From assembly GCA_963735065.1 (NCBI GenBank), contig CAVTJL010000001.1, forward strand, positions 2,046,001-2,110,000: DNA of 64,000 nt, in the 5' to 3' direction. Each line of letters opens with the position of its first letter. Within the stretch, counting starts at the first letter, position 1. The position numbers were made by a program, and so were the translations under genes. Shown piece after piece: positions 45,135 through 54,663 of this stretch. The notes beneath the pieces were generated by a model that worked only from the letters and a program-made list of their open reading frames with translations, was not told the DNA's origin and ran no database searches. This DNA comes from CAVTJL01 sp963735065. Its GTDB lineage: Bacteria; Pseudomonadota; Alphaproteobacteria; Geminicoccales; Geminicoccaceae.

Positions 45135-45869
45135 CTAGGGGCGCGTCGCGCCGGAGCGCATCCGGGCCCGGGCGGCCTCGACCAGCGCGGCGTTGTCGGC
45201 GGCGGCGCTGCCGTCGGGCAGGTGACAGGAATCCTCCAGCCCGATGCGGGAATCGTGGCCGAGCTCGAGGGCAAGTTCGAAAACAGGCCAGGTCGTGGCC
45301 TCGAAGCCGTGCGTCAGCCGGGGCAGGGCGATGCCGGCGGTGTCGAGCGCGGCGTTGACGGCTCGGACGGTGGCGATGGCGTCGGCCGGGTCCGGCTCCA
45401 CGGGCTCGATCAGGATGCGCAGGCAGCGCGGCGCGAGGCCGGATTCCGCGAGGAGCCGGACCTCATCGTCAGCGCCGATGCCCGCCTCGACCCCGACGCC
45501 CTTCTCGATCAGGGTGCTGCAGACCTCGATCGCACCCTCCTCCGAGAGATTGACCGAGGCGAAGTCGGGCAGCGCGGTCCAGGCGCGGATGAGGGCGAGC
45601 CGTCTGCCCAGATCGGGCTCGATCCAGGCGCCGGTGCTGACGCCGAGCGGCACCTGCCCACAGCGCGCGCGGACGGCCTCCATTGTGCGGGCGACGTCGT
45701 CAGGACGAAGCGATTCCGCGTGATCGGGCCCGCGCACATGGAGATGCACGGCATCGGCGCCCGCCAACAGGCAGCGTGCCGAAGCCTCGGCCATGGCCTC
45801 CGCGGTCACGGGCAGGGCCGGGTGCTCGTGCGGGTCCCTGGCGCCGTTGATGCAGGCCTTGAGCAGCAT
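45135..45869 (-). CDS. Beta-keto acid cleavage enzyme (BKACE, DUF849)
   Basis: 244 residues. Zn-dependent TIM-barrel enzyme that reacts a beta-keto acid with acetyl-CoA to give acetoacetate and a new CoA ester. MLLKACINGARDPHEHPALPVTAEAMA and AGADAVHLHVRGPDHAESL carry metal ligands (His-x-His), followed by GVSTGAWIEPD, ASVNLSEEGAIEV, LIEKGVGVEAGI and HDSRIGLEDSCHLPDG. The substrate is set by residues that I cannot assign. The ATG at 45869 is 8 bases after the acyl-CoA synthetase stop, so the two form an operon. The frame remains open upstream through the synthetase, which is only a GC-rich artefact. Confidence 0.87.
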   Translation of the reverse strand: MLLKACINGARDPHEHPALPVTAEAMAEASARCLLAGADAVHLHVRGPDHAESLRPDDVARTMEAVRARCGQVPLGVSTGAWIEPDLGRRLALIRAWTALPDFASVNLSEEGAIEVCSTLIEKGVGVEAGIGADDEVRLLAESGLAPRCLRILIEPVEPDPADAIATVRAVNAALDTAGIALPRLTHGFEATTWPVFELALELGHDSRIGLEDSCHLPDGSAAADNAALVEAARARMRSGATRP

Positions 45870-45877
45870 GGCTGGCC

Positions 45878-47533
45878 TCAACCGGCGCCCAGGGCCTTCG
45901 CCTGCTCCCTCAGCACGTATTTTTGGATCTTTCCCGTCGAGGTTTTCGGCAGCGGGCCGAAGACGACGGTCCGGGGCGCCTTGAAGCGTGCGATCTCCTG
46001 GCGGCAGTGCTCGATCAGCTCGGCCTCGGTGACCGTGGCCCCCTCCCGGAGCGTCACGAAGGCACACGGCGTCTCGCCCCATTTCTCGTCCGGCCGCGCC
46101 ACGACGGCCGCGTCGATCACGTCGGGGTGTCGAAAAAGCGCGCCCTCGACCTCGATCGAGCTGATGTTCTCGCCACCGGAGATGATGATGTCCTTCGAGC
46201 GGTCCTTGATCTCGACATAGCCGTCCTCGTGCATCACCGCGAGGTCGCCCGTGTGGAACCAGCCGCCCTTGAACGCCGCCTCGGTGGCGCTCGGGTTTTT
46301 CAAGTAACCCTTCATGACGTCGTGCCCGCGCATCATGATCTCGCCCATCGTGGCGCCGTCGCGTGGCACGGGCGTCATGGTCTCGGGGTCCATGACCTCG
46401 AGGCCCTCGAGCACGGGATAGCATACCCCCTGGCGGGCGAGCTTGCCGGCGCGCGCCTTGGCGTCCAGCGCCGCCCAGCCCTCCTGCCAGGCGCAGACGG
46501 TGGCCGGGCCATAGACCTCGGTGAGCCCGTAGACGTGCGTCACCTCGATGCCGAGCTTCTCCATCCGCTCCAGCACCGCCGCGGGCGGTGCGGAGGCCGC
46601 CGTCATCATCTTGACCGGCTGGGAGAAGGGCCGCCGCTCGGCCTCGGGCGCGTTGATCAGCATGCTCATGATGATGGGGGCGCCGCAGAGATGCGTCACA
46701 CCGTGCTCGGCCAGCGCCTCGAAGATCGTGTCGCCCGCCACGCGGCGCAGGCAGACCTGCGTGCCGGCCTGCAGGCAGATGGTCCAGGGAAAGCACCAGC
46801 CGTCGCAGTGGAACATCGGCAGGGTCCACAGATAGACCGGGAAGTGCGGCATCTGCCAGACCAGGACGTTGCCCACCGCGTTCAGATGGGCGCCGCGGTG
46901 GTGGTAGACGACGCCCTTGGGGTTGCCGGTGGTGCCCGAGGTGTAGTTGAGCGCGATGGCCTGCCACTCGTCGGCCGGCCAGAGCGGCTCGAACTCCGGG
47001 TCGCCCTCGGCCAGCAGCGCCTCGTACTCGATGCTCCCCAGCCGCTCGGCATCGGCCGGGCCCAAGGCATCGGCGATGTCGACCACGAGCAGCTTTTTCG
47101 TCACCTGGGCCAGCGCCGCCTTGATCACCGGCGCGAACTCGGTGTCGGTCAGCAGCGCCTTGGCCTCGCCATGCTCGAGGATGAAGGCGATGGCCGCGGC
47201 ATCCAGGCGATAGTTCAGCGGGTTCAGCACCGCCCCGCACATCGGCACGCCGTGATGCGCCTCGAGCATCGCCGGGATGTTGGGCGCCATGATCGCCACC
47301 GTGTCGCCCGGCGCGATGCCGCGCCGCTGCAGCGCCGAGGCGAGCCGCCGGCAGCGCCGCCGCAGCTCGCGGTAGCTCGTCTTCTCGCTCCCATGGATGA
47401 CCGCCGTCCGCTCGGGATAGACGTCGGCCGCCCGCTCGAGGAACGAGAGTGGCGTCAGCGGCGCGTGGTTGGCGGCATTCTGGTCGAGCCCGCTGGCATA
47501 GGGGCCGTGGTCGGGATGGACGGCGATCGGCAC
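45878..47533 (-). CDS. AMP-forming acyl-CoA synthetase
   Basis: 551 residues of the ANL family. NYTSGTTGNPKGVVYHH is the P-loop; VYGLTEVYGPAT, FHTGDLAVMHEDGYVEIKDRSKDIIISGGENISSIEVE and the C-terminal PKTSTGKIQKYVLR (catalytic Lys) complete the signature. FLERAADVYPERTAVIHG resembles medium-chain/methylthio-acrylate-type (DmdB-like) enzymes. It activates a carboxylic acid to its CoA ester. The GTG at 47533 was chosen for its GGGAGG 8 bases upstream; the frame runs open beyond it without similarity. First gene of the operon with BKACE. Confidence 0.88.
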   Translation of the reverse strand: MPIAVHPDHGPYASGLDQNAANHAPLTPLSFLERAADVYPERTAVIHGSEKTSYRELRRRCRRLASALQRRGIAPGDTVAIMAPNIPAMLEAHHGVPMCGAVLNPLNYRLDAAAIAFILEHGEAKALLTDTEFAPVIKAALAQVTKKLLVVDIADALGPADAERLGSIEYEALLAEGDPEFEPLWPADEWQAIALNYTSGTTGNPKGVVYHHRGAHLNAVGNVLVWQMPHFPVYLWTLPMFHCDGWCFPWTICLQAGTQVCLRRVAGDTIFEALAEHGVTHLCGAPIIMSMLINAPEAERRPFSQPVKMMTAASAPPAAVLERMEKLGIEVTHVYGLTEVYGPATVCAWQEGWAALDAKARAGKLARQGVCYPVLEGLEVMDPETMTPVPRDGATMGEIMMRGHDVMKGYLKNPSATEAAFKGGWFHTGDLAVMHEDGYVEIKDRSKDIIISGGENISSIEVEGALFRHPDVIDAAVVARPDEKWGETPCAFVTLREGATVTEAELIEHCRQEIARFKAPRTVVFGPLPKTSTGKIQKYVLREQAKALGAG

Positions 47534-47858
47534 GGGCTGGGCCTCCCTGAGCTTGTTCCATCCGACATGCGGTATCGGCGAGGACGGCGCAAGCGCCGAG
47601 CCGAGGCTCCGCCTGCGAGGCGCTGCGAAAGCAGAGCGAGGCGCGGGGCACACGCTGAAACGACGCCGCATGGCGGCCGCGACGCCCGGCGGGCGGCCAC
47701 AGCGACGGGAACTCTGCGTCGGCGACGCCGGTTGGAGACTGTGGCCCTGCCCCACGGGCAGAAGCGGCCCGCATCGGACCCGACCCCTGATGTCCCGGCG
47801 GTCAGAGTTGCCGCGGTCCGCTCACACGTCTCTTTCTTTCCCCGAATGGGCCCCCGGC
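47534..47858. other. 325-base region between divergent synthetase and MscS genes
   Basis: It should contain both promoters. The sequence is GC-rich; GGCTCCGCCTGCGAGGCGC and similar short partial repeats are seen, but no clear -35/-10 pair. If the channel starts at ATG 47790 instead of 47859, the region is shorter. I see no further gene. Confidence 0.45.
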
Positions 47859-48869
47859 ATGCATTTCCTCGGTATCGACTGGGTTGGCGTCAATCCCGAG
47901 AACGGACGCAAGCTTCTGCTCTCGCTCGCGTTCGTCGCTGTCGTGCTGGCGACCAGCGCCGTTGCGCGGGTGATCATCGGCGTGGCTCTCGGCCGGGCCG
48001 ATCAGGAGAGTGTCCAGACGCGGTTCTGGACCAGGCAGGGCGTCAGCCTGCTCGCCGCTCTCATCCTCATCCTCGGCCTGCTGTCCATCTGGTTCAACGA
48101 CCCCACACGGCTCGCCACGGCGTTCGGCTTGGTCTCGGCGGGCCTCGCCTTCGCCTTGCAGAAGGTGGTGACGGCGATCGCCGGCTATTTCGTCATTCTG
48201 CGCGGCTCGACCTTCACCGTCGGCGACCGCATCTCGATGGGCGGCGTGCGCGGCGACGTGCTGCGTCTCGGCTTCATCCAGACGACGATCATGGAGATGG
48301 GCCAGCCTCCCAGCGTCCAGGGGGCGGACCCGGCGATGTGGGTCAAGAGCCGACAGTTCACCGGGCGCATCGTCACGGTCAGCAACTCGCAGATCTTCGA
48401 GGAGCCCGTCTTCAACTACACGCGGGACTTCCCGTTCATCTGGGAGGAGCTGGCGATCCCGATCACCTACCAGGCTGACCGTGGCCGGGTGGAGGCGATC
48501 CTGCTCGAGGCGGCCCGCCTCCACGCGACCGATCCCGATGCCATGGCGGCCGATGCGAAGCGCCACCTGCAACAGCGCTTCGGTGTCGAGCCGATCGATC
48601 TCGTGCCGCGGGTGTTCTGGCGCATCACCGACAACTGGCTGGAGCTGACCGTCCGCTTCATCCTGGGGACGCATCAGATCCGCGGTGCCAAGGACGCGAT
48701 GAGCCGCCACATTCTCGCAGCGCTGGACGAGGCCGGCATCGGCATCGCCTCGGCCACCTACGACATCGTCGGCTTGCCAGCGGTGGCGCTGCGCTCGTCG
48801 CAGGTCGCCCGGAACCTCGTTCCCGATCCCGACGGACCCGCCGCCGACCGACCCCGGCCGCCTCTCTAG
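47859..48869 (+). CDS. MscS-type mechanosensitive channel family protein
   Basis: 336 residues. Three hydrophobic segments (about 18-40, 55-75 and 80-105) end in the pore-type helix FGLVSAGLAFALQKVVTAIAGYFVILRGSTFTVGDRI. This matches MscS TM3 and the beta domain that follows (GGVRGDVLRLGFIQTTIMEM...TGRIVTVSNSQIFEEPVFNYTRDFPFIWEEL). The C-terminal alpha/beta region is present. It opens under membrane tension to release solutes. The start is uncertain (47859 used; 47790 also possible). The stop shares CTAG with the convergent phaC. Confidence 0.87.
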   Translation: MHFLGIDWVGVNPENGRKLLLSLAFVAVVLATSAVARVIIGVALGRADQESVQTRFWTRQGVSLLAALILILGLLSIWFNDPTRLATAFGLVSAGLAFALQKVVTAIAGYFVILRGSTFTVGDRISMGGVRGDVLRLGFIQTTIMEMGQPPSVQGADPAMWVKSRQFTGRIVTVSNSQIFEEPVFNYTRDFPFIWEELAIPITYQADRGRVEAILLEAARLHATDPDAMAADAKRHLQQRFGVEPIDLVPRVFWRITDNWLELTVRFILGTHQIRGAKDAMSRHILAALDEAGIGIASATYDIVGLPAVALRSSQVARNLVPDPDGPAADRPRPPL

Positions 48870-50662
48870 CTCGCCCGAACCTTCACATAGCTCCCCGGCG
48901 CGTCCTCGATGACCTCGAGCTCACCATCGCCGGGCTTGCGGGCGGGGATTTTCGGGCCGGCCTTGGCGCCGTTCCAGGCGGCCCAGTCCTCCCACCAGGA
49001 GCCGGGATGCTGGGTGGCGCCGGCAAGCCATTCGTCCGGATCGGCCGGCAGCGCGTCGTTGGTCCAAAAGCCGTATTTGTTCGCGGCCGGCGGGTTGACG
49101 ACGCCCGCGATGTGGCCGGAGCCGGCGAGCACGAAGCGCTTCTCGCCCTGATAGATCTGGGTGGCGGCGTAGGTGCTCTTCCAGGGGGCGATATGGTCCT
49201 CCCTGGTCGACACCCAGTAGATCGGGCCTTTGACCTTGCGCAGGTCGATGGGGGTGCCGCAGAGGGTGACGGCACCGGGCTCGATCAGCTTGTTCTCGTG
49301 GTAGCAGCGGCGCAGATAAAAGCTGTGCATGGCCGCCGGCATGCGCGTGCTGTCGGAGTTCCAGTAGAGCAGGTCGAAGGGAAAGGGCTCCTTGCCCAGG
49401 AGGTAGTTGTTGATCACGAACGACCAGATGAGGTCGTTGGCGCGCAGCAGGTTGAAGGTGGTGGCCATCTCCGAGCCGTCGAGATAGCCGCGCTTGGACA
49501 TGCTCTCCTCGAGAGCCACGAGCTGCTCCTCGTCGATGAAGACGCCGAGCTCGCCCGGGTTCTCGAAGTCGACCAGCGCCGTGAAGAAGGTGACCGCCTT
49601 GAGCCGCGTGTCGCGCTTGGTGGCGAGATAGGCCATGGTGGAGGCCATCAGCGTGCCGCCGAGGCAATAGCCGATCGCCGTGGCCTCGCGCTCGCCCGTG
49701 GCCTTCCGCATCGCGTCCAGCGCCGCCAGCGGGCCCTCCTGCATGTAGTCCTCGAAGCTCTTGTGGGCGAGCTTCTCGTCCGGGTTGACCCAGGAGACGA
49801 CGAAGGTGGTGAAGCCCTGCTCGACGCAGAAGCGGATGAAGCTGTTCTTGGGCTGCAGGTCCAGGATGTAGAACTTGTTGATCCAGGGCGGCACGATCAG
49901 CAGCGGCCGCTTGTGGACCTTCTCGGTCGTCGGCTCGTACTGGATGAGCTGCATGAGGTCGTTCTGGAAGACGACCTTGCCCGGCGTGGTGCCGACGTTC
50001 TTGCCGATCTCGAACGCCTCGAGGTCGGTCATCCTGATCGCCAGCCGGCCGCGTCCACGCTCGAGGTCGTCGAGCATGTTCTTGAGGCCCTTGAGCAGAT
50101 TCTCGCCGCGGGTCTCGACGGTGAGCTTCAGGACCTCGGGGTTGGTCGCGACGAAGTTGGTCGGCGCCAGCGCGTCGACGAACTGGCGCGTGTAGAAGTC
50201 GACCTTCTGCTGCGTCTTGTCGTCCAGGCCATCCCGCTCCTTGACCACCTCGACGAGGAAGCGTGAGGTCAGGAGGTAGGACTGCTTGATGAAATCGAAG
50301 AGGACGTTGTCGTTCCAGGCCGCGTCCTTGAAGCGCCGGTCACCCCGCTCGGGGGCGATCACCGGATCCGGCTCCTGGCCCATGAGGCGCTGGGTCGTGC
50401 CGTGCCAGAGGCGGAGATAGTCCTGCCACAGGCTGAACTGGGCCTGCATCAGGTCCAGCGGGTTCGCCATGAGCTGCGTCGTCAGCTCGAGGAAAGCGCT
50501 TCCTACCGAGTTGGGGTTGAGGCCGCCCGCATTGCCGTTCGCGGCCTGCTGGCGGGCGAGGAACTCCTCGACCAGCGTCCGGCTCTTCGCCGCGATCTCG
50601 CCCATGATCCGCGCAACGTCCTCTTGCTGCGCGTCGATCCGGGCTTCTTGTTGCTCCGCCAT
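48866..50662 (-). CDS. phaC: Poly(3-hydroxyalkanoate) synthase, class I
   Basis: 598 residues, class I PhaC length. Polymerises 3-hydroxyacyl-CoA to PHA granules. The lipase-like box is GYCLGGTLMAST with catalytic Cys333. The charge-relay Asp and His are in YWVSTREDHIAPWKS and VLAGSGHIAGVVNPP. The N-terminal domain (FLARQQ...LMANPLDLMQAQFSLWQDYLRLW) is the PhaC_N type. The ATG at 50662 was chosen at MAEQQEARID. No phaA, phaB or phasin neighbours in the window. Confidence 0.95.
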   Translation of the reverse strand: MAEQQEARIDAQQEDVARIMGEIAAKSRTLVEEFLARQQAANGNAGGLNPNSVGSAFLELTTQLMANPLDLMQAQFSLWQDYLRLWHGTTQRLMGQEPDPVIAPERGDRRFKDAAWNDNVLFDFIKQSYLLTSRFLVEVVKERDGLDDKTQQKVDFYTRQFVDALAPTNFVATNPEVLKLTVETRGENLLKGLKNMLDDLERGRGRLAIRMTDLEAFEIGKNVGTTPGKVVFQNDLMQLIQYEPTTEKVHKRPLLIVPPWINKFYILDLQPKNSFIRFCVEQGFTTFVVSWVNPDEKLAHKSFEDYMQEGPLAALDAMRKATGEREATAIGYCLGGTLMASTMAYLATKRDTRLKAVTFFTALVDFENPGELGVFIDEEQLVALEESMSKRGYLDGSEMATTFNLLRANDLIWSFVINNYLLGKEPFPFDLLYWNSDSTRMPAAMHSFYLRRCYHENKLIEPGAVTLCGTPIDLRKVKGPIYWVSTREDHIAPWKSTYAATQIYQGEKRFVLAGSGHIAGVVNPPAANKYGFWTNDALPADPDEWLAGATQHPGSWWEDWAAWNGAKAGPKIPARKPGDGELEVIEDAPGSYVKVRAS

Positions 50663-50847
50663 GCAGCGATCCCTTATCATCCAGCTCGTGCCCGGACCGC
50701 CCGGGTGCCAGCGAGGAGCCCAGTTCGATCGTTAGCCCGAGCGCCGCGCCCGACAACCCTACCGGCTGCCCCCGGCGGACGGCGGGCCCCTTAGTAGACG
50801 ATCCACGGCCCCGCGCCAACGGCGGGCAGCCGCGGCACGATGGTGCG

Positions 50848-51963
50848 GTGGTGGTTGTGAACCCTGCCGGCGCCGCCCGGGTTCCCGGCGGCGGGGCGTG
50901 GCCCGCCCTGGCGCTTGCGCTGCTGCTGGCGGCGACCGGCTGCGCGCAGCAGAGCGGCAGCGGGACGGCCCAGCCGCAGCTCACCGATGTGCCGGCGCTG
51001 CCGCATCTCACCTACTCGATCGAGCAGCGCCAGGCGATCGGCAACGAGCTGCTCGCGGATAAGGCGAACGCCCGCTACGAGGGCGAGCAGCTGCGCTACC
51101 AGACGGGGCAGCCGGGGGCAGCACCGCCGCAGCCTCAGGCCCCGGCCACCATGCCGCCGGTGCCGCCCTCGACCACCGCCGTCAATGGCCAGCCCAACGC
51201 CGAGGTGGCCTATGTGCGCGAGCAGGTGCGGAACGAATCGGACGATGGCAGCCTCACGAGCTTCGTAAGAAGGCTCGTTCACGGCGAGCCACCCGCCACG
51301 CCGTCGACCCCGGTCGACACGGCCGGCTCCACCACGGCGGCAGCGGCGACGCCGGCGCAGCCTGCTACGCCACCGAGCGCCAAGCCGACCAAGCAGAAGA
51401 AGGAGGCGCCGGCACGACCTCCGGCGCTCGACGGCCTGGTGAGCTATCTGGGTGGCCTTCTCGGCATGGATCTGTTCCAGCCCAAGCCCGCGTCGCCGTC
51501 GGCCGCGCCCAAGGCCGCTGGCGCCAAGGGGGCTGCGGCGCCTGCATCGTCTCCGGCCCCCGCACCCACGGCGACGCCGCGGGCGTTGACACCGGCCACG
51601 GTGGAGACGGCGACCGCCGAGCAGACGGCTTCTGCCGCGACCGCTGAGAAGGAGCAGGATCGGCTGCCGCTCTCGGTGATCGCCGGCGAGCAGGCGGCCG
51701 GTCAGGTGCGGTTCGCGAGCGGGCTCGCGATCCCGGCGGAGGCGACGGAGCAGCTGCGCACGCTCGTCGGCCAGGCCCGGGTCATGGGCTCCGGCCTCCG
51801 CGTGGTCGGCCATGCCGCCGACCCTGCGGAAAGCCTCGATCGGGCGCGGGCGGTGGCCGAGAAGCTGGTGAGCCTGGGCGCTCCCGGCGACCGGCTCGAC
51901 ATCGAGGCCGGCGGGCCCGGCGAGGCGACGCTCGTCTATCTGTCGCCGCGCAGCGCCTCCTGA
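50848..51963 (+). CDS. Lipoprotein with Ala/Pro-rich linker and OmpA-like C-terminal domain
   Basis: 371 residues, GTG start. The signal LALALLLAATGC ends in a lipobox with Cys32. Residues 35-140 contain helical sequence; residues 140-270 are low-complexity Ala/Pro/Thr with a short insert (LDGLVSYLGGLLGMDLFQ). The last 90 residues (QVRFASGLAIPAEATEQLRTLVGQARVMGSGLRVVGHAADPAESLDRARAVAEKLVSLGAPGDRLD) look like an OmpA/Pal peptidoglycan-binding domain, although the usual D-R-x2-R is shortened. Probably bridges outer membrane and cell wall. Confidence 0.78.
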   Translation: MVVVNPAGAARVPGGGAWPALALALLLAATGCAQQSGSGTAQPQLTDVPALPHLTYSIEQRQAIGNELLADKANARYEGEQLRYQTGQPGAAPPQPQAPATMPPVPPSTTAVNGQPNAEVAYVREQVRNESDDGSLTSFVRRLVHGEPPATPSTPVDTAGSTTAAAATPAQPATPPSAKPTKQKKEAPARPPALDGLVSYLGGLLGMDLFQPKPASPSAAPKAAGAKGAAAPASSPAPAPTATPRALTPATVETATAEQTASAATAEKEQDRLPLSVIAGEQAAGQVRFASGLAIPAEATEQLRTLVGQARVMGSGLRVVGHAADPAESLDRARAVAEKLVSLGAPGDRLDIEAGGPGEATLVYLSPRSAS

Positions 51964-52111
51964 AGGCGCCCATGTTCCGGCTGACGCCGGCCACGCGGTG
52001 GCTGACGCCGCCTATGTCCTGGCCGCCGGGCGTGCTAAAGGGCAGGCAGAGAGCGTTGCCCGCGACGGCGTCGCCGTTCGGGCCTGCTGAATGCTGCGCA
52101 CGGGTGAGGGG

Positions 52112-53329
52112 ATGAGAGAGCCCGAGTTCCACCGGATCAGGCGGCTGCCGCCCTACGTCTTCGCCGAGGTCAACCAGATGAAGGCCGCGGCCCGGGCGGC
52201 CGGCCGCGACATCATCGATCTGGGCATGGGCAACCCCGACGGCGCCACGCCCAAGCACATCGTCGACAAGCTCGTCGAGACGGTGCGCGACGGCAAGACG
52301 CACCGCTACTCGGCCTCGCGCGGCATCCCGGGCCTGAGGAAGGCGCTCGCCGGCTACTATGCGCGGCGCTTCGGCGTCAGGCTCGATGCCGAGACCGAGG
52401 TGTGCGTGACGCTGGGCTCGAAGGAGGGCCTGGCCAACCTCGCCCAGGCGATCACCGCACCCGGCGACACCATCCTCGTGCCGAACCCGAGCTATCCGAT
52501 CCACGCCTTCGGCTTCATCATCGCCGGTGCCGCCATCCGCCACGTGCCGTTCGGCCCGGGCGTCGACCTGATGCGCGAGCTGGCGCACGCGGCCGAGCAT
52601 TCGGTGCCGGCGCCGACCGCGATGATCCTCAACTTTCCCTCGAACCCGACGGCGCTCACCTGCGATGCCGCCTTCCTCAAGGAGGCCGTGGCGTTCGCCA
52701 AGCGGCGCGAGATGTACATCCTCTCCGACGTCGCCTACGCCGAGATCTACTTCGACGGCGTGCCGCCGCCCTCGATCCTCGAGGTCGAGGGTGCCTTCGA
52801 CGTCGCGGTCGAGTTCAGCTCGCTCTCGAAGACCTACTCGATGCCTGGCTGGCGGATCGGCTTCGCCGCCGGCAACCGTCGCCTCATCGCCGCCCTGGCG
52901 CGGATCAAGAGCTATCTCGACTATGGCGCGTTCACGCCGATCCAGGTGGCGGCAGCGGCGGCCCTGAATGGCCCGCAGGACTGTGTCGAGGAGGTCCGCA
53001 CCCTCTATCGTGAGCGCCGGGACGTGCTGGTCGAGGGGCTGACCAAGGCTGGGTGGGCCGTGCCGCGGCCCTCGGCCACCATGTTCTGCTGGGCGCCGCT
53101 GCCCGAGCGCTTCGCAGGGCTGGGCTCGCTCGGCTTCGCCAAGCTGCTGCTCGAGGAGGCCGACGTCGCGGTGGCCCCGGGCCTGGGCTTCGGGGAGTAT
53201 GGCGACGGGCATGTCCGCCTCGCGCTCGTCGAGAACAAGCACCGGCTGCGGCAGGCGGTGCGCAGCATCAAGGCCTTCCTTGCGCGGCACGGCAATGTCG
53301 AGCCGGCATCGGTGCGCCGGGTAGCCTAG
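52112..53329 (+). CDS. Class I/II aminotransferase (AlaC / LL-diaminopimelate-like)
   Basis: 405 residues. PLP fold type I: IIDLGMGNPDGATP, YSASRGIPGLRKALAGYY, LNFPSNPTALTCDAAFL, SDVAYAEIYFDG and the Lys site FSSLSKTYSMPGWRIGF. Proteins of this form are annotated AlaC-like alanine or aspartate-family aminotransferases, and in alphaproteobacteria they precede hom. The place before homoserine dehydrogenase suggests a role in amino-acid supply. The ATG at 52112 follows GGTGAGGGG. The gap to hom is 2 bases. Confidence 0.88.
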   Translation: MREPEFHRIRRLPPYVFAEVNQMKAAARAAGRDIIDLGMGNPDGATPKHIVDKLVETVRDGKTHRYSASRGIPGLRKALAGYYARRFGVRLDAETEVCVTLGSKEGLANLAQAITAPGDTILVPNPSYPIHAFGFIIAGAAIRHVPFGPGVDLMRELAHAAEHSVPAPTAMILNFPSNPTALTCDAAFLKEAVAFAKRREMYILSDVAYAEIYFDGVPPPSILEVEGAFDVAVEFSSLSKTYSMPGWRIGFAAGNRRLIAALARIKSYLDYGAFTPIQVAAAAALNGPQDCVEEVRTLYRERRDVLVEGLTKAGWAVPRPSATMFCWAPLPERFAGLGSLGFAKLLLEEADVAVAPGLGFGEYGDGHVRLALVENKHRLRQAVRSIKAFLARHGNVEPASVRRVA

Positions 53330-53331
53330 CG

Positions 53332-54624
53332 GTGAGTGGGGATCTGAAGGTCGGCCTTGCCGGGCTCGGCACCGTCGGCGCCGGCACGCTGGCCCTGCTG
53401 CGACGCAACGAGCGGCTGATCGAGCAGCGCACCGGCAGGCGCCTCGTGGTCACGGCGGTCAGCGCCCGCGACCGGGCGCGGAGCCGCGGTGTCGATCTCG
53501 ACGCTGTGCTCTGGCACGAGGATGCGCGCTCGCTCGCAGAGGACCCCGAGGTCGACGTCGTCGTCGAGCTGATCGGCGGCGCCGACGGCGTGGCGCTCGA
53601 GCTGTCACGGCGCGCCCTGGCCGCGGGCAAGCCGGTCGTCACCGCCAACAAGGCCATGCTGGCCCACCACGGTGCCGAGCTGGCGCGGCTGGCCGAGAGG
53701 GCCGGCGTGATGCTCGCCTTCGAGGCGGCCGTCGCGGGCGGCATCCCGATCGTCAAGACCCTGAGGGAAGGGCTGGCCGCGAACCGGCTGCAGCGCGTCT
53801 ACGGCATCCTCAACGGCACCTCGAACTATATCCTGACGGCGATGCGCGAGAGCGGCCGGGACTTCGGCGAGGTGCTGGCCGAGGCGCAGGCGCTGGGCTA
53901 CGCCGAGGCCGACCCGAGCTTCGACGTCGACGGCGTCGACGCGGCCCACAAGCTGGCGCTCCTGGCCTCGCTCGCCTTCGGCGGCAATCCCCGCTTCGAT
54001 GCCATCTCGGTCGAGGGCATCCGCCATGTCACCGCGGTGGACATCGCCTTCGCCGAGGAGCTGGGCTACCGGATCAAGCTTTTGGGCGTCGCCCGCCTGA
54101 CCGAGGCCGGGCTCGAGCAGCGCGTCCATCCGGCCATGGTCGCGAAGGACGCGCCGATCGCCCAGGTCGGCGGCGTGCTCAACGCCGTGGTCGCCGAGGG
54201 CGCCGACGTCGGCTCGGTGATGCTCGAGGGCAGGGGGGCCGGTGCCGGGCCCACCGCCTCGGCGGTCGTGGCCGACCTCATCGACATCGCCCGCAACGTC
54301 ACCGCACCACCCTTCGGCGTGGCCACGGCGCGGCTCGAGGACCACCGGATCGCCCCGATGGCGGCCCATCGGGGCAGCTACTACATCCGCCTCATGGTGG
54401 TCGATCGCCCGGGCGTTCTGGCCGACATCGCCGCCGTCCTGCGCGATCACGACGTCTCGATCGAGGGGCTCATTCAGCGCGCTCGCAACCCTGGGCAGCC
54501 CGTTCCGATTGTCCTCACCAGCCACGAGACGACCGAGGCCGCGATGACGCTGGCCCTCGAGCGCATCGGCCGGCTGCAGGCGGTCCTCGAGCCGCCACGG
54601 ATGATCCGTATCGAGACGCTTTAG
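53332..54624 (+). CDS. hom: Homoserine dehydrogenase
   Basis: 430 residues. Reduces aspartate semialdehyde to homoserine (threonine and methionine pathway). The NAD(P) motif is VGLAGLGTVGAGTLALL. VTANKAMLAHHGAEL, FEAAVAGGIPIVKTLREGL and GILNGTSNYILTAM (catalytic core), then GYAEADPSFDVDGVDAAHKLALLA, are all typical. The C-terminal 75 residues are an ACT domain (YYIRLMVVDRPGVLADIAAVLRDHDVSIEGL) for threonine feedback. GTG start at 53332, 2 bases after the aminotransferase stop. Confidence 0.95.
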   Translation: MSGDLKVGLAGLGTVGAGTLALLRRNERLIEQRTGRRLVVTAVSARDRARSRGVDLDAVLWHEDARSLAEDPEVDVVVELIGGADGVALELSRRALAAGKPVVTANKAMLAHHGAELARLAERAGVMLAFEAAVAGGIPIVKTLREGLAANRLQRVYGILNGTSNYILTAMRESGRDFGEVLAEAQALGYAEADPSFDVDGVDAAHKLALLASLAFGGNPRFDAISVEGIRHVTAVDIAFAEELGYRIKLLGVARLTEAGLEQRVHPAMVAKDAPIAQVGGVLNAVVAEGADVGSVMLEGRGAGAGPTASAVVADLIDIARNVTAPPFGVATARLEDHRIAPMAAHRGSYYIRLMVVDRPGVLADIAAVLRDHDVSIEGLIQRARNPGQPVPIVLTSHETTEAAMTLALERIGRLQAVLEPPRMIRIETL

Positions 54625-54663
54625 ACGGGCCTCCAGGCGGCGGCCCGAGCAAGAGGTGGGGAT

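Noticed and set aside
45135..47774. 879-codon minus-strand ORF that could look like a fusion of BKACE with a large N-terminal domain
   Set aside because: The first 630 codons are out of frame with the real acyl-CoA synthetase; BKACE starts at 45869.
45923..48478. 851-codon plus-strand ORF opposite the acyl-CoA synthetase
   Set aside because: Antisense frame; its composition (His, Asp, Arg-rich) and lack of motifs are those of a GC-rich shadow.
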